A program made the translations under genes and the position numbers. This document shows positions 32,353 to 44,569 of a DNA stretch of 64,000 bases, one piece after another. Where the stretch lies: NCBI GenBank assembly GCA_020747065.1, contig JAGMVK010000022.1:62001-126000 (forward strand), in the 5' to 3' direction. Every line of letters starts with the position of its first letter. The stretch's first letter is position 1. Under the pieces are notes generated by a model. The model did not search any database. It worked only from the letters and a program-made list of their open reading frames with translations, and had not been told where the DNA came from. This stretch comes from Cadophora sp. MPI-SDFR-AT-0126. Taxonomy: Eukaryota > Ascomycota > Leotiomycetes > Helotiales > Ploettnerulaceae.

Positions 32353-33265
32353 AGTTGGCGATGAAGAAAGCCCCCTTGATTTTATGCTGATATGGTTCGG
32401 ATCTTCGCTACCCAAACTGGAAATAAACTGTACGTAGCAACCTCGGAAGGTTAACTTCAGCTGGTGTACTGTATGACTTTGTGATATGTAGGCACTGACT
32501 AGTCGGACCTGGCGAAACCCGGCGAAGTCCACCCATCACATGATCGAGGATGATGAAGAAAAAGCTTCGTGCGAGCGATAGAAGGGTACAGCTTGACTAT
32601 AGATGACCTCGCTACATGGTGACATTTACCTATACCCTGATAGAATCCTTCAATTATCAAGAAGTCAGTGATATAAGATTGCTTGGATTACCGTCAAGGC
32701 AGACAGAGCACCGGGGGTACCAAAGCTGTCTTGTGGAGGCTCGTTGAAGAGCTTATGAAGTTGCACTTTTCTTAGCAGTGCCCGAGAGATATAAAAGTCG
32801 ACCGAAAAGTTCATTGGCCCCGAATGACATGAATCCAGGCATTGAAGGGTTTGAAGTCTTTGAAGAGGGAGGAGCAAGCGCAATGTAAGGTGTACAAGAC
32901 GATAAACAAGACGATGAACAAGCGCCTAGCAAGGAATTGACTAGAATAGAAGCTGAATTGACAGTGGATGATCAAAAGTAGGTGAGCCAAACGGCGGTGA
33001 GAGGCAAGATTAGAAGCAGGCGAGCAAGGGTGACGGCGCTCGCCATTGAGGACCCCAGTCTGATGCAGATAGCAACAAAAGGGGAAAGCATCAACGATTC
33101 AATATTCCCGACCACTGCCCACTGAGCAGAAAGTAGCTGCGAGAGAGCATCTAGATCACTCGTTACGAATACTTAGCGGTCTGAAAACGCAAAGAGAAAG
33201 CTCCGGCTCCAGTCCCATGGCCTATTCCGAGTCCATGACCGGAGAGAACTTGATATATGCCAGCA
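32353..33265. other. intergenic, no gene seen
   Basis: The short frames here are uninformative. The 3' half should hold the end of the convergent Cys-rich gene's transcript. Confidence 0.5.
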
Positions 33266-34211
33266 TTAGCCAGCCTCTTCTGCTCTCAAGCAACCTAAAC
33301 ACCAGACCTCACCCTCTGCCCCTCTCTCCAAGCAACACGCACTGCAAATTCGATCTCTGTGCTGAGGCCCGCCAGCATGGCCCGCATATTTGCCCAACGT
33401 TGACTCGTCCTCTGTTCTGTCACCCTTTCCTGTATCGATACATTCATCTCCTTCGCGACATGCATCTTCCACAACCATACTGTTCTCGTCAAGATTCTGA
33501 TTCGCTTTCAGCGACGCCTTCCACATCATACCAGGTCCCCCGCATTTCCTCGTGCAGATATAGCAAGTCCTTTCTCCACAACCCTCGCAATCACCAAAAG
33601 CGTCCAATTCACTTTTCACTGTTGGCTTTCGGCGGCAAATATGACATGGATTAAGGTCAACTTTGCCACTCGTTCTTGGTGCCTCCTTCTGTGCCGTCGA
33701 GCTGGCGCCGCCGTTCCGCCCTGTTATGTCTACTCGTGGATCGAAGGCAAAATATACATCCCGCTGACCACATTCCAAATGACCAATACGCTGTCTCTTT
33801 GAATCGTGTAGACGGCGTTTGGGAGAAATTATGTGTCTGCTGTATAGCTCATCTCCGGTCTCTGGGTCGTAATGTGGCGGGATGGCTTCATACGGTCGAC
33901 GAGGTTGTTGGGGGCTGGAGAGTCTGATTAGCATCTGTTCCCCAACAGACAGGTCGCTGTAGCTATATCATTAGTCATACCTTAACATCTTCACCTGTAG
34001 CTCGAATCCGCCTGAGGCGTCCTCTCTCCTCCGTTTCCTGTTGCTCATGGGCAATACAGCAGCTTCGGCGATGGACGGCATACTTGAAGATCGTGTCTTC
34101 TGGGGTGAGATGGTGTGCTTTACCGAAGTTCAGTACGCGACGAAAGGATTCGGGCTTTATCCTGGACGGTCTTGAGGAGAATAGAAGGTGAGACAATGCG
34201 AGGCAAGACAT
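33266..34211 (-). CDS. Cys-rich zinc-binding fungal protein
   Basis: Exons 34211-33981 and 33934-33266 (leftward) join in phase through a 46-bp GTATGA..GAACAG intron with a GACTAAT branch site, giving 299 residues. The first 100 are basic. Then come the zinc-type clusters NPCHICRRK, GDCEGCGERTCYICTRKC and near the C terminus RICSACCLERGAEGEVWCLGC. The eight to ten cysteines in CxxC pairs separated by about 60 residues would suit two zinc sites of a treble-clef or RING-like fold. The spacer is acidic. I recognise it only as a conserved fungal protein without an assigned role. Additional upstream exons are possible. Confidence 0.72.
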
Positions 34212-34629
34212 CAACGGTCGAGGGTGTTTGTTGTTGATGTATTGTCTTGGGAGTTCTGGGCCAAGGATGCCTTGGCGGCAGCCGACCGCCCCCTGAACCT
34301 TGTGTTAGCGCTCGGCTCCAGCGCTTACGGCAGCATTCCGTCCGAAATTCCGATGATCGGCAGGGGCACGCGGTCGTTTATTCGCTAACGCGAGGATATC
34401 AATAAAGAAGAAATATTGAATATAAATAGAATGCATGTCATATTCTGATCACCAACACATATTCGTAGAGGCCAAAAGTATTTGTCTGCCGATCTATTTC
34501 TTCTATCCAGCTTTCAACGAATATGGCTACTTATTCTAACTATTCGCCGTCGGTTTGGCTAGCGGTTGGAAATACAAAGTCGCGCCCGCTATGCAAAGAA
34601 ATTCCCCAACGAGAACCCGACGTTCGAGG
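34212..34629. other. intergenic
   Basis: No gene is supported between the start of the Cys-rich gene and the end of the membrane glycoprotein gene. Both are on the minus strand, so the 3' region of the latter and the promoter of the former share this stretch. Confidence 0.5.
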
Positions 34630-37600
34630 CTACGGTCTGATCACGTTCCAGAAATTGCTCCATTGGCAGCTGCATCCTCCAGTCCCGCCGTCAAAACCGC
34701 CGAGGGAAGGATCCGACGAGTTCGCGAAGAAAGAAGGAGCAGGGTTGAAGGACACCCCACCGAAGGCACGATTCTCACCATTGAGCTTACCACTTCCTCT
34801 TATTAACTTCGCGCGGCTATCCATCTCGTAGCAATATATCATTTTTAAAGAAGGATCACCACCATGGCGGTCAGTTGTGATCGTGACAGGATAGGGAAAA
34901 GACCCTGGCTGTTTGAGGTCGGTAGCTGGAGATGCTGAAGCCCCATGCTGGGTAGAGTTCAGGAGCTGTGCGGAAGTATTCGTGCGCGTCCACATCTGCA
35001 CCAGAAACCTTGTCTGTGACCAAGTACATCTGAAAGCTGCTTCCGACTCCTTTGCTCCCCCGTCTCTGTCCACGGGAACTTCCCCATCGTCGAGATTGGT
35101 ACCATTCAAGCGTTCAAGTGATTTGAGAAATATAGAACGGTCGAAGTAAGTATAAAAACCATAGTGCTCGGTTGGAAGTCCTCGGTCGTAGAGTCTGATG
35201 GGTTGCTGGGTGGGAAATGGTAAAAGGTTCGCTGGGGCCGCAGTACCGTCCGATTTGACACTTGGGGGTGGAATGGCCAAGGTAATATTTGGGAATGGCT
35301 CGGTGGAATTCTCGGAACTCTGGCGCGCTACAACCTGGCGCTCGTTGGTGGCAGAGTCTGCGGTCGAGAGAAATGATATGTAGAAGGGGGTTGGCTCGCC
35401 AGCCTTGTTGTCCGATACAATGCTGTCAGTTGAGTTGCCCAGGAAAGATGATTCAGCTAAGGACGGTGGAGCTGGCGATGGGACAAAGGTAACAATCTGC
35501 CGAGAATGGAGGAGGTTCTTGATGAATTGTCTAGCAGATACAGAGTTCGCCGCTGGCATCGAGCGCGGGGTGGCCAAATTCGAAGTGCCTGTAACATTAG
35601 AGAAAGTCGCATTTGTTGAGCTACTGTTGTCCCACTGGATGTGCAAGAAGAAGTTGGGCTGATTTGGAAGGTTTGGTGCAACCGATGACTGAAGCTCCTT
35701 TGGTAAATCACAACTCCACTGTGTTGCTGGGAAGACACAACCTGTATTGGTGCGAATGTTGACTGGCGCAGCAACTGTTGATAGCCCAAGAAAGATAGGA
35801 GGAAAGCCAGTGAGATTCAGCCATTGAGATGGTTCCACGATCGTATTCGGTTTCCGATGCAACGTCGTGGCCAGAGTGGTGACTATTATAATCATTGATA
35901 CGAGGACAATGGTTGATCCTAGATACCAACGGCGCCTCTTCCGACCTTCGGGTCCATTTCGTCCATAGCAGCCCCTGTCAGGAACACATCCTCGCTCTCT
36001 CCACCACCCACCAGCCCGCCGCGCGACAGCATCTTCCTTTTCATAACGTTTGCGCTTTGCCTCAGCTTTGGTAGCTTTACGCGGAGGCGCACCATAATGC
36101 TCACTGGCGGCATGTATAACAGTTTGTCTAGATGGCAATTCAGGATAACCGGAGTTGAGATTGATCGACCGGCGAGCTGTTGGAGTCAATGGAACTGTTG
36201 ACATGGGGATTGCACCTCCTGCTGACATCGCGTCCTGTAGTCCTGGAGACAGAGGGCCAGGTGACATAGGGTACTGGATACCGAGTGCATGTCCCGGAGG
36301 GAATACTGCCCTGTATCTAACACGAGCAGGAGATGGGGAGTATGGTGGAGGTGGGCCAGCGGATGGAGAGTGAGCAGGTTGAGTACTTGCATTTTCGGTA
36401 GGACCATCTGAGGCTATGTTGCTTGCTGACCGGGAAACAGCTAATGGTTTGTTGAGATTGCTGCTCAATCGCGACTGTGCAAAGGGGTTGTTGCTTTGTG
36501 TTGACCTGGAATCAGGTGCATCCCTTGAAAGCTGTGTTGTCACATCGCTCGAGGAACGATTGTTTCTGGATTGTGTACGAATAGGAGACTCATCTAGAGT
36601 CAGCTGCGAAGGACTTTGAGATGTATTGCTGGACATAGTGAGAGTGCCAAAGCCTGCCGTTTCTGAAAGAACAAGCGGTAGTGTACCGGTCGATGTCTGC
36701 GCCTTGTGTCTTGTTTCCTTGAGTCCCGGTGATTGCTCGGTAGGCTTGGGATGCTTCCAGTCCACATCCCGCCATCGATCAGAAGAGATAGATGTAGTCG
36801 TCTCCGGTGATAGAGGTGAAAACTGCTTTTCCCACTGTTGACCGGCTCGTTCTGCATCTTGTACTTTGGCCGCCGCAACGGAGAGACTGGGAATGGCTGG
36901 TGGAATCCCATTTTCCACGTCTCGATTTGAAAACGTGTTCGATCTTGTCAAAAATGGCGTCGTTATGTAGTTCCACCACCCCTTCGAGCGACGACTGGTG
37001 GCAAGAGTACTCATGCTTGCATGTCGGTCGAATCGCGAGCCATTGGTGATTGAAATAGCGCGGCCTGCTCGCACAAGTATCGGACTCTCATCCTCTTCGA
37101 AAACAGTACAGGAAGAAACCACTCGAGACTTTGAAGTATCGTCATCATCGCCCCATGTGGTCGCATCGTCTGAATCCGGGGAGAAATAGCTTCTCTGTGC
37201 AGCAGTTCGTTGCCTTTGATCCTCAAGAAACGAAACAGGCATATTGGGTACTGGAGGAGCATCGGTTGCTGTACATGTGTTTGATGAAAGTTGATGATCC
37301 GTCATTGATACTGCATTTTCCAAAGGAGACCATACGGAACCTTCTCGAGCAGGCGTTATGATTATGGTGGGAGTATCAGGGGTTTGACCCATCGGAGTGC
37401 GATGCTCATAGCTCCGCAATATTCTCGTGGTGTCAGATCCTGCCGTTTGAGGACTCAGCGTCCGATTCCCAACATCGGCTGTAGGTATTGAAATCCCTAT
37501 TACTATCGGACGATCATTCGGAGACAAGTCCTCATTTACCTTGGAGAGCGAAGGCTGGAGGTTACTTGATGGCTGTTGATTCACATCAACAGGTTGTGTA

Positions 37601-38178
37601 TCCTGACCGTCGTCTCGTGCTGCAGGCATAGCAGTCGCCGAGAACGGCGACATGGTGTTTGCTGCTGTCCTTGCCAATTCTTTGTTCTTCTTTGTCTTCC
37701 AAAACCCACCAGATTGCTGCCCACTCCCACCATCCAGCGCTTGGAGGGCCGCCAGATCAACAAAGCATCCCGTCTGTGGCGGGCCTCGAGAGGGCTGCAG
37801 TTGGACTGGCGGTGCAGCAGCTTGGTGCCGCGAAAAGTTCGTGACAAGCTTGATCCCGACTTTGGCGTTCTGTTTTCTTTGGCGGCCTTTCGACTTGACC
37901 CTCATTGGCTTCTGGACGGAGTATCGCTTGTTTGGCTTTCGAGTGTTGGAACGATTCTCAGGCTTGAGATTGAGCCCCAGGCCTTGAGTCTGCGGAGGCT
38001 TGGGCCACTCTGTCCCCCTTATACCCGTGGACCCGGGGGAAGTGTAACGGTTGCTACTTTCTTCTTCCCACCACTCGTCGTCGACTTCTGAAGCTGGGTC
38101 GGATGAAGTGCTGGTTCGTTTTGTTGATTGATAGTTTTTGGGAGCAACTTGCTCTCCAAGGGCTGCAGACGTAGACAT
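34630..38178 (-). CDS. large single-pass membrane glycoprotein
   Basis: A single exon of 1182 residues starts at the ATG at 38178 (MSTSAALGEQVAPK). The N-terminal 740 residues are Ser/Pro/Thr-rich and basic, with little predicted order. A basic cluster (GPEGRKRRRWYLG) precedes one strong membrane span (STIVLVSMIIIVTTLATTL, about residues 750-770). The 410-residue C-terminal part has several N-glycosylation sequons (NLT, NSS, NAT), paired cysteines (CVFPATQWSCD, CSCQW) and a C-terminal Ser/Gly-rich stretch, as expected for an extracellular domain. The positive-inside rule puts the N terminus in the cytosol. Conserved in ascomycetes as an integral membrane protein of unknown function; no enzymatic motif is seen. 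A wall- or surface-linked role is inference. Confidence 0.78.
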   Translation of the reverse strand: MSTSAALGEQVAPKNYQSTKRTSTSSDPASEVDDEWWEEESSNRYTSPGSTGIRGTEWPKPPQTQGLGLNLKPENRSNTRKPNKRYSVQKPMRVKSKGRQRKQNAKVGIKLVTNFSRHQAAAPPVQLQPSRGPPQTGCFVDLAALQALDGGSGQQSGGFWKTKKNKELARTAANTMSPFSATAMPAARDDGQDTQPVDVNQQPSSNLQPSLSKVNEDLSPNDRPIVIGISIPTADVGNRTLSPQTAGSDTTRILRSYEHRTPMGQTPDTPTIIITPAREGSVWSPLENAVSMTDHQLSSNTCTATDAPPVPNMPVSFLEDQRQRTAAQRSYFSPDSDDATTWGDDDDTSKSRVVSSCTVFEEDESPILVRAGRAISITNGSRFDRHASMSTLATSRRSKGWWNYITTPFLTRSNTFSNRDVENGIPPAIPSLSVAAAKVQDAERAGQQWEKQFSPLSPETTTSISSDRWRDVDWKHPKPTEQSPGLKETRHKAQTSTGTLPLVLSETAGFGTLTMSSNTSQSPSQLTLDESPIRTQSRNNRSSSDVTTQLSRDAPDSRSTQSNNPFAQSRLSSNLNKPLAVSRSASNIASDGPTENASTQPAHSPSAGPPPPYSPSPARVRYRAVFPPGHALGIQYPMSPGPLSPGLQDAMSAGGAIPMSTVPLTPTARRSINLNSGYPELPSRQTVIHAASEHYGAPPRKATKAEAKRKRYEKEDAVARRAGGWWRERGCVPDRGCYGRNGPEGRKRRRWYLGSTIVLVSMIIIVTTLATTLHRKPNTIVEPSQWLNLTGFPPIFLGLSTVAAPVNIRTNTGCVFPATQWSCDLPKELQSSVAPNLPNQPNFFLHIQWDNSSSTNATFSNVTGTSNLATPRSMPAANSVSARQFIKNLLHSRQIVTFVPSPAPPSLAESSFLGNSTDSIVSDNKAGEPTPFYISFLSTADSATNERQVVARQSSENSTEPFPNITLAIPPPSVKSDGTAAPANLLPFPTQQPIRLYDRGLPTEHYGFYTYFDRSIFLKSLERLNGTNLDDGEVPVDRDGGAKESEAAFRCTWSQTRFLVQMWTRTNTSAQLLNSTQHGASASPATDLKQPGSFPYPVTITTDRHGGDPSLKMIYCYEMDSRAKLIRGSGKLNGENRAFGGVSFNPAPSFFANSSDPSLGGFDGGTGGCSCQWSNFWNVIRP

Positions 38179-40568
38179 ATTGGGACACGATTCTATGCAA
38201 TGTAAGGCGCCGAATAGATCCAAGGATGGTATCCGTTGCTGGAAATGGTGCAAGGCTTCGATGTGACCGCAATGAGGTTCGGCAAAGAAGGGTCGCACTT
38301 GTATTTTGAAAATGTGTAGGAGTTTGTTTGCGAGGAAGGAGTAGTTTGAGAACTCGAGGTTTTAGACAAAACGTGCGGAGAGCATTGCCGTCGGCGAGAG
38401 AGGGAACGAAAAAGATGATGGCCGGTGTGGAGGTGTTCTTGTATGGGACAATAGGAATGGCTTGCTATTGACATTCGAGTCGAGCACAATGAGGCAACAA
38501 TAAAAATATAGGTAATGACAGTGACTGAAGGAATGGAAATGATTAAGAGGAAAAGAAATATGATACGCAACAGCAACAGCGAGGAATGACTCAAGATCAT
38601 GTTCTTACACGCAGGAGAAGAAGAGGGAGAAGAAGGCAATGAAACGGAGGATTCCTGGTTGTTGGAGAGGAGCCACGAGACTCCCATCTGCTCCATGGGT
38701 CTGCCTGAACGAAAAGCAGCGGGGCAGGCTCGGCTCCTTTACATCCAAAATAAGTCAAGGTCAATGATTCGACAGCAGTCGCAGCTCGAGATCTTTTAGA
38801 GGCTCTTGCAAAGCCAGGCGGGTTCCGTGGTTCGTTCGTTGGGCGATGTCGCGATACGCGCCCATCATCTCGAGGTAACGGAGCCTTGAGTTTTCGTTGG
38901 CGCTTGGATGTTCCAGGCCAATCAGTCCATCAGCCAATCATCCATCCATCATATGGCTGGCCAGCCAGTGGTCGTCAGAAAGGTAGCAGTGGTACGTCAG
39001 TCACCTGCGAATTGAAAGAAGCGAGAGGGATCGAGAAGATCTACAAATTTCACTTAGTCGCTTGTTCTGTTGCGCCGCGAGGAAGTGAGTAATTAAGTGA
39101 GTGATTATTGAGTGAGTGAATGAGTGAGTAGCGAAAACGGTGCGGTGCCGTCGGGCTTATGTAAGGTTAAGTTCTTGGCTTCCACTTTGTGGCAGAAACA
39201 CAGAAACTGACTTGACCCTGTAGGTATGGTATGGGAAGGTAGGATAGTGTAGGATCGTGTAGGCTACGGTAGGGGCTCGGTGTGTGTTATTTACATCAGG
39301 AACGGAGTACACTTAGATTGTTTCGGTACGTGTAATCTTTATGCTGTCAGAAGAAAGTGGCGAGACTGCAAGGTGCCGATGAAATTCAGTTCGATGCTCC
39401 ATCGAGAAGGGAATTGTATACTTTACTATTCAACGGCGACTGAAGATTCCATTGGCGAGTGATACAGAAGCTGCAAGGTCCCGAAAGCACGTAGTCTGCG
39501 CTTGTTCACCATCCAATAGAAGTGACAAAACAGCATGAGACAAGACAGCCGGCCAGTACTTACTCACCTTCCGAGGGGCGATACTCGTATAAATCCTATG
39601 TTGGTGACAGACAGTTCTATCTGGATCTGGATCTGGATCTGGATCTCCCTTTCCTCTTCCCGCCCTCACTCACTCACTTATCTCACGCCAATTCGAATGA
39701 TAAGAAACAAAACTACTTGCAGGTTAGTCAGCCATACTGGATTTCAAGTCAAGAAGGGACAGGACACCCCACTAGCGGCCCCCCCACCGCCCTGCTCAGT
39801 CTGTTCTGGAAATTAAGTGCCCGCAGAAATTTAGATTGAAACTCAAAGGAGACTACTGTACTACAGTACTGTACAGTACACCGGACAGCCCCTTGGAAAC
39901 CTTTCTCTCCTTTTTCTCTCTCAAGATATTCTTTGTTTGTTTGTTTGTTTGTAGCCTGCTCTCTCACACGGATATCAGCAGCCTCAAAATTAGTTCCGTC
40001 TGTGGAAAGTCTAAAAATAATACGAGACAAAGACATCGACAGACCGCCAAGCCCAATCACAGCGCCTTGCCCTGCCCTGCCCTTCCCTGCCCATACCCGT
40101 CCAGCTCGAGCTGAGCTGCTTGTGGAACAAAAAAAAAGGCCAGCCCCCTACGAACGGCCACCTGCACTCCACCACCACCACAGATTGATCTCAAGATCAG
40201 GTTGCTGTAAGTGTTGCGAAAGAGGCGCCCAGCCAGCCATCTGACCTCGGATACTCTCGACAGGACACCCACTACTCGAGTGAAAATACCTGTCTTGGCC
40301 TGGCTGCTTCAAGCACAGAACTCCGTTCACGCCCCCTTGTTCTTATTCATCAAAACACCAGACGGTCTTCAGTGCCTTCTGGTCCTCAACCTTCGACCTG
40401 GCGTCTCTAAATCCTTCAGGTGCTTTCTCTTCTTCCATAGGCAATTCTTTCACCCATCACCGGCGACGGTCTTCAGCATCTGCATCGAACACACCGCAAG
40501 GATTAAACCTCCACGCTGCCTCCAGCGCGCAGACCCTCGAGACAATTCCCGGGACCCCGAATATTCCC
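38179..40568. promoter_or_regulatory. divergent promoter/leader region
   Basis: The two flanking genes point away from each other, so this 2.4-kb interval holds both promoters. It has several short repeats: GAGT at 39085-39130, GGATCT-type hexamers at 39619-39646, GTTT at 39927-39951, a CCTGCCC cluster near 40070, and an AGTACTGTACAGTACA-type palindrome near 39855. A C/T-rich stretch lies from 40340 to 40520 before the mannosyltransferase ATG. A hydrophobic frame on the minus strand at 38193-38696 overlaps the leader of the glycoprotein gene and is not considered real. Confidence 0.55.
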
Positions 40569-42053
40569 ATGTCCCTATCGCGCAGTCCCTCCCCCAGACC
40601 TGGGGGTGGGTGGTCAAGTCCAGGTCTTGCGAACATCAGCGGTCGATCCAGTCCTGCGAAATCCTATCGAGGTGCCAATGGAGGAACAACTTCGGTCACC
40701 TGGGAATCTGCGAAGGCCAAGAGTGAAGGGGTCAATGGCTACCCGTCCTTTTCAACTCAAAACAATGGCTTCTTCAATAGACATTACAGGAATATCTCGA
40801 ACAGTCTGCCGAGTTTCACTTTGGGACCAGAGAAGAGTTATGCGGAAAAGGAGAAACTGGGCCGTGGTCGGTGGATGCCGAGAGATGGGAGTAAATTGGC
40901 CAGAGTGAGGAGTCTTGTAAGACGTATGAACCGTAGAATGAAATTACGGCTCCTCATGGTCCTGGGACTGATAATTATGATCATCCTGTTTTATACAACT
41001 CGTAAGCTATCTCCGATTAGGCATAAGAATTGAGCACTGACAAAAGTGTAGCTTTACACTACTACTGGCGGAGAACAAAATTTCTAGGAGGGGGAAAAAA
41101 GCATGTCATCATATTGGCAGCGAATCAAGGTGGTGGAGTCATGGAATGGAAAGGCCCTCGAGAATGGGCCATCGAACGCGACAGTGTTCGAAACAAAAAG
41201 AAATACGCCAACAAGTGGGGATATGATTTGGAGATTGTTGATATGAGCACGAAGAAACGATATGCACATGAATGGAGAGAGAGCTGGGAGAAGGTTGACA
41301 CGATACGAAATTGCCTGAGAAAATATCCAGATGCTGAGTGGTAAGTCCCAACCCTTTGCTATCCCTCAATGTGAAATTAACGCCGCTAGGTTTTGGTGGA
41401 TGGACCTCAACACCTTCATAATGGAACCATCATATTCTCTCCAATCGCATATTTTCAAGAATCTCCCTGCCAATACATATCGAGACATCAACGAGTACAA
41501 CCCCTTGAATATCACACATCCTTTCCCAGCAACGCATCTAGACGAGGATGCCCGTAGTCCAATTGGAGATGGCAAAGCGAGCTCCATCAATCTAATTATC
41601 CCACAAGACTGCTCGGGTTTTAATCTTGGGTCGTTCTTCATCAGGAGAAGCGCATGGACGGATCGCCTGTTAGATGTCTGGTGGGATCCTGTCGGTTACG
41701 AGCAGAAGCACATGGAGTGGGAGCACAAAGAGCAAGATGCGCTGGAGTTCCTGTACATCAACCAGCCCTGGATTCGGCCACACACTGCGTTCATTCCTCA
41801 GCGAAAGATCAATAGCTTCCCCCAAGGCGCCTGCTCAGAAAACGGCAATGATACGCGAATCCACTACAACGAGAAGGAGCGCGACTTTGTCGTCAATATG
41901 GCAGGATGCGAGTGGGGTAGGGATTGCTGGGGTGAGATGTACAATTTCCGCGAGCTGAGCAACTACCTCAACCGTACGATCTGGGAAAGGTTCAAGGAGG
42001 ACTTGATCGCAGTCATCTGGTTCAAGATCACAGGGAAGAAGGTTAGACTATAA
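40569..42053 (+). CDS. alpha-1,6-mannosyltransferase subunit, GT34 (Mnn10/Mnn11 type)
   Basis: Exons 40569-41001, 41052-41340 and 41390-42053 join in phase into 461 residues. The N terminus is Ser/Pro-rich (MSLSRSPSPRPGGGW), with one membrane anchor near residues 126-144 (LRLLMVLGLIIMIILFY), the layout of a type II Golgi enzyme. The lumenal part has the GT34 signatures: HVIILAANQGGGV, the Arg-rich RDSVRNKKKYANKWGYDLEI, then WWMDLNTFIMEPS in place of the usual DxD-type motif, NLGSFFIRRSAWTDRLLDVW and EQDALEFL. In yeast, Mnn10 and Mnn11 belong to the M-Pol II complex that extends the mannan backbone in the cis-Golgi. Which of the two this corresponds to cannot be decided here. The long CT-rich leader is typical of a housekeeping gene. 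Confidence 0.9.
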
Positions 42054-42445
42054 TCCAGCGTCTGCTACGTCCTTGACGAGTCTCCTTGTCTGTGTTTTCT
42101 ATCTGTGCGGCGTTGGACTGCTCGTATCTGCGATACCAAGTTACGTTCGATTGTTAATCGCATTTTTTACTTCGTCTGTTTTGAGATGGCATTCCATAGA
42201 TGGCGTCGACCAAACCTTGTTCTTTGGGCAGAGGCTTTTTGTTTTTATATGTAGTCTTGCATGACATAGGAGTTGAGACGGTAATATGTACCAATATGAT
42301 GTCAACGTCAAGAGTTCTCTCCGGCTCTACACGCTTCAGAATCCACGTCAAAGCAATATTCAGTGTGGCTATATTTGACATGCACTGCTATTTACAATTC
42401 ATTTCTCGACCTTTCAGTTCCTTCAGTTGTTCTTCAAAACCTCGT
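42054..42445. other. 3' region of the mannosyltransferase gene
   Basis: No gene is seen. The frames across it on both strands have no motif. The stretch separates two convergent features. Confidence 0.5.
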
Positions 42446-43075
42446 CATAGTTTGCGGGATGTTGGTCTTGACGTAGAGGACTGCTCCTTTGGAAAGAAGA
42501 ATGGAGACCAAAGGGGAGTCTGTACTGTCTGGACCTTTGGCAATGAACGAAGTGTAGCCAATGGTGCTTGAAATGCCTTTGATATTAAAGGAGTCCTGAG
42601 GCTTCGTTTAGCCACGTTGGTCAAACGAGGACTTATGGCTTATACAAACCTTGAGACTTATTGGAAGTCCGTGAAATGGACCTAGTGTCTTCCCTTCCTT
42701 GGCTAGGTACTCATCGCAGTACTTTGCTCGAGCGAGCGCTTCCTCGAAGAAGACTTCAGTCAGGCAAGACACGAGCTGCTGTGCAATAGCGGCTCGCTTG
42801 CAGAAAGCTGTCGTCACCGCAACGGACGTGAACTTGCCAGACGCCAGATGCTCAAGCAGCTTCACAGCGGTATAGTTTTCGGTTTTCGATTTCCTCGGTA
42901 GTGAGGAGACCACAAGTGCGGGGAATATCGAGGACATTCTGGTCGGAAGTTTGTGAGATGGTGTCTGTAGTCTGGGATGGCAGCCTCCATCCACGTGGAA
43001 TCTTGCTTGCTGCTGGTTCTCTATGCTTGGCAGCAATGTCTTCCCATGAGGCTGTTGCGGGGTCTATACTGAAGG
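42446..43075 (-). pseudogene. truncated amidase (amidase-signature family)
   Basis: Read leftward, it begins ATASWEDIAAKHREPAASKIP (43070) and continues ... NVLDIPRTCGLLTTEEIE. A frame change near 42880 leads to TENYTAVKLLEHLASG ... VFFEEALARAKYCDEY ... GPFHGLPISLK. A GTTTGT intron of about 70 bp follows, then DSFNIKG, TIGYTSF and GAVLYVKTNIPQT. This is the first third of a fungal acetamidase-type enzyme, ending before the catalytic Ser-Ser-Gly loop; the Lys of ISLKDS is present. The start codon is not visible, there is one frame change and the C-terminal two thirds are gone. The gene is dead. Confidence 0.8.
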
Positions 43076-44569
43076 AAGTCAATAGACTTGCTCCACGAGG
43101 AAGTTTTAAAGGAAAGAAGAGAAGAGCACGAAATTGCAGTCTGTTTTCCCCTTCTTGCAGCAGATGATCAATCGACATTTACATCAATTGTCCTCTCTCA
43201 GCAGTTGCCTGTGGTAAATAAATGGGAAATCACTTCGACAGCGAAAAACAGTACAAGTGAAGATGAACGGCCCCCCCCCCCCGCCTCCTCCTTAGTTCAT
43301 GGCGTATCAGTACAAGATTGGTGGATAGCATGTCAACAATGGGGTAGCCAAGGAGAGGTCCGGAGGGTGATTACTGTCAGCCTCATTTAGAGAACTTTGG
43401 TTTGAAATTAGAGTCAATAGATGATTCCTCACGTTCTCAATATGGCCACAGAAAGTAGTCCTTGGACAATAACAGATGGCTGAAGCTCACCATTGGGCTT
43501 CCTAATGCATCTGCACTCGTGGTTGTTTGTCAAAGTACCCAAGAATAAGCCAAGTCCGTGGCTAAAAACTACTGAAGAAGAGACCCATGTAGTTTTTGAT
43601 CCCCCCGTTTGTCGATATGATCTTGAATAAGAGGCATTCCGTAGACTCTCCCTGGCATGGCTATCTCGTTTGCATTGCTGAAGTGCGGGGGTGGTTTGTT
43701 TCGAAAATGTCGAGCCGTGGCGCCAAGCTTTGCTGAGTCATCGAGATCGGAGACTTTCCATTCAGACCATCGCCAACCGCTCGTTTCCTTCGGGCAACGC
43801 GACCTAAAACATCAAGACCCGACAATGTCCTCCCCGTATCGAATAATGCAGACGACCTCCTGTCAGAACGATCAGATCTCAATATTTCCAGCCCTCGGGT
43901 CGTGCGCTTAAAGCCTATTCTGCGTGACTTTCATCTGCAGCCACTCATTTGGCCTACGTGGTGAAATTCTATACAGAGATTCCCTGGATTGCGGTCTGGG
44001 AGCGTGGCACAGCCAGTCAACAAGCTATGCTTAGAGCATCACACGAGAGTGCAGCTCTTCGAATTCATCATGGAGCCTCTTGTGTGGTCCGAAAGCTTGG
44101 GACCATTCCCCCCTACCCGAGCTTTGTTGGTGACTTTGGCCGATGCTAAAAGAATGCGTTAGTAGCCTACTTGACTGCCCACTCACCTCTTCCTCTCCAG
44201 CTTGTATTTTTGCATTGTACTGTTTTTCTTCTCGTTTCCATTTCTATTTCCATATATGTTTCTATTTTTGGGATTCACTTCCTCTTGTCGTTATTCTTTG
44301 TACATCTGCTCTTGCTTTAATGCTCTTGTCGTCGCTTAGCACAAAGACAGTAGTTTGTTGTGCACAATAGCTACAAGGTCAATAGGGAGCATTGTTGTCT
44401 CTGGTGAACGACTTGTAGCTTTAATCGTGTGGCTCTACAAATACGTACCAGCATCTTCTATTTTCGAGTCAAAATCTCCCAGCGTTGCCACATCTCCACA
44501 AAGAGCAAGCATTACAACTTCTGCAACGATTAAATCTTTCATCGGAACAACCATCTTCGCAGGACAAAG
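43076..44569. other. upstream region of the glucanase gene
   Basis: No gene is supported. It includes a run of twelve C at 43271-43282 and, from 44160, C/T-rich sequence that may be the promoter and leader of the glucanase gene. Only short, uninformative frames occur. Confidence 0.5.

Noticed and set aside
38193..38696. A 167-codon minus-strand frame with a hydrophobic segment
   Set aside because: It overlaps the leader and start of the large glycoprotein gene on the same strand and has low-complexity Ser/Thr sequence; best explained as untranslated leader.
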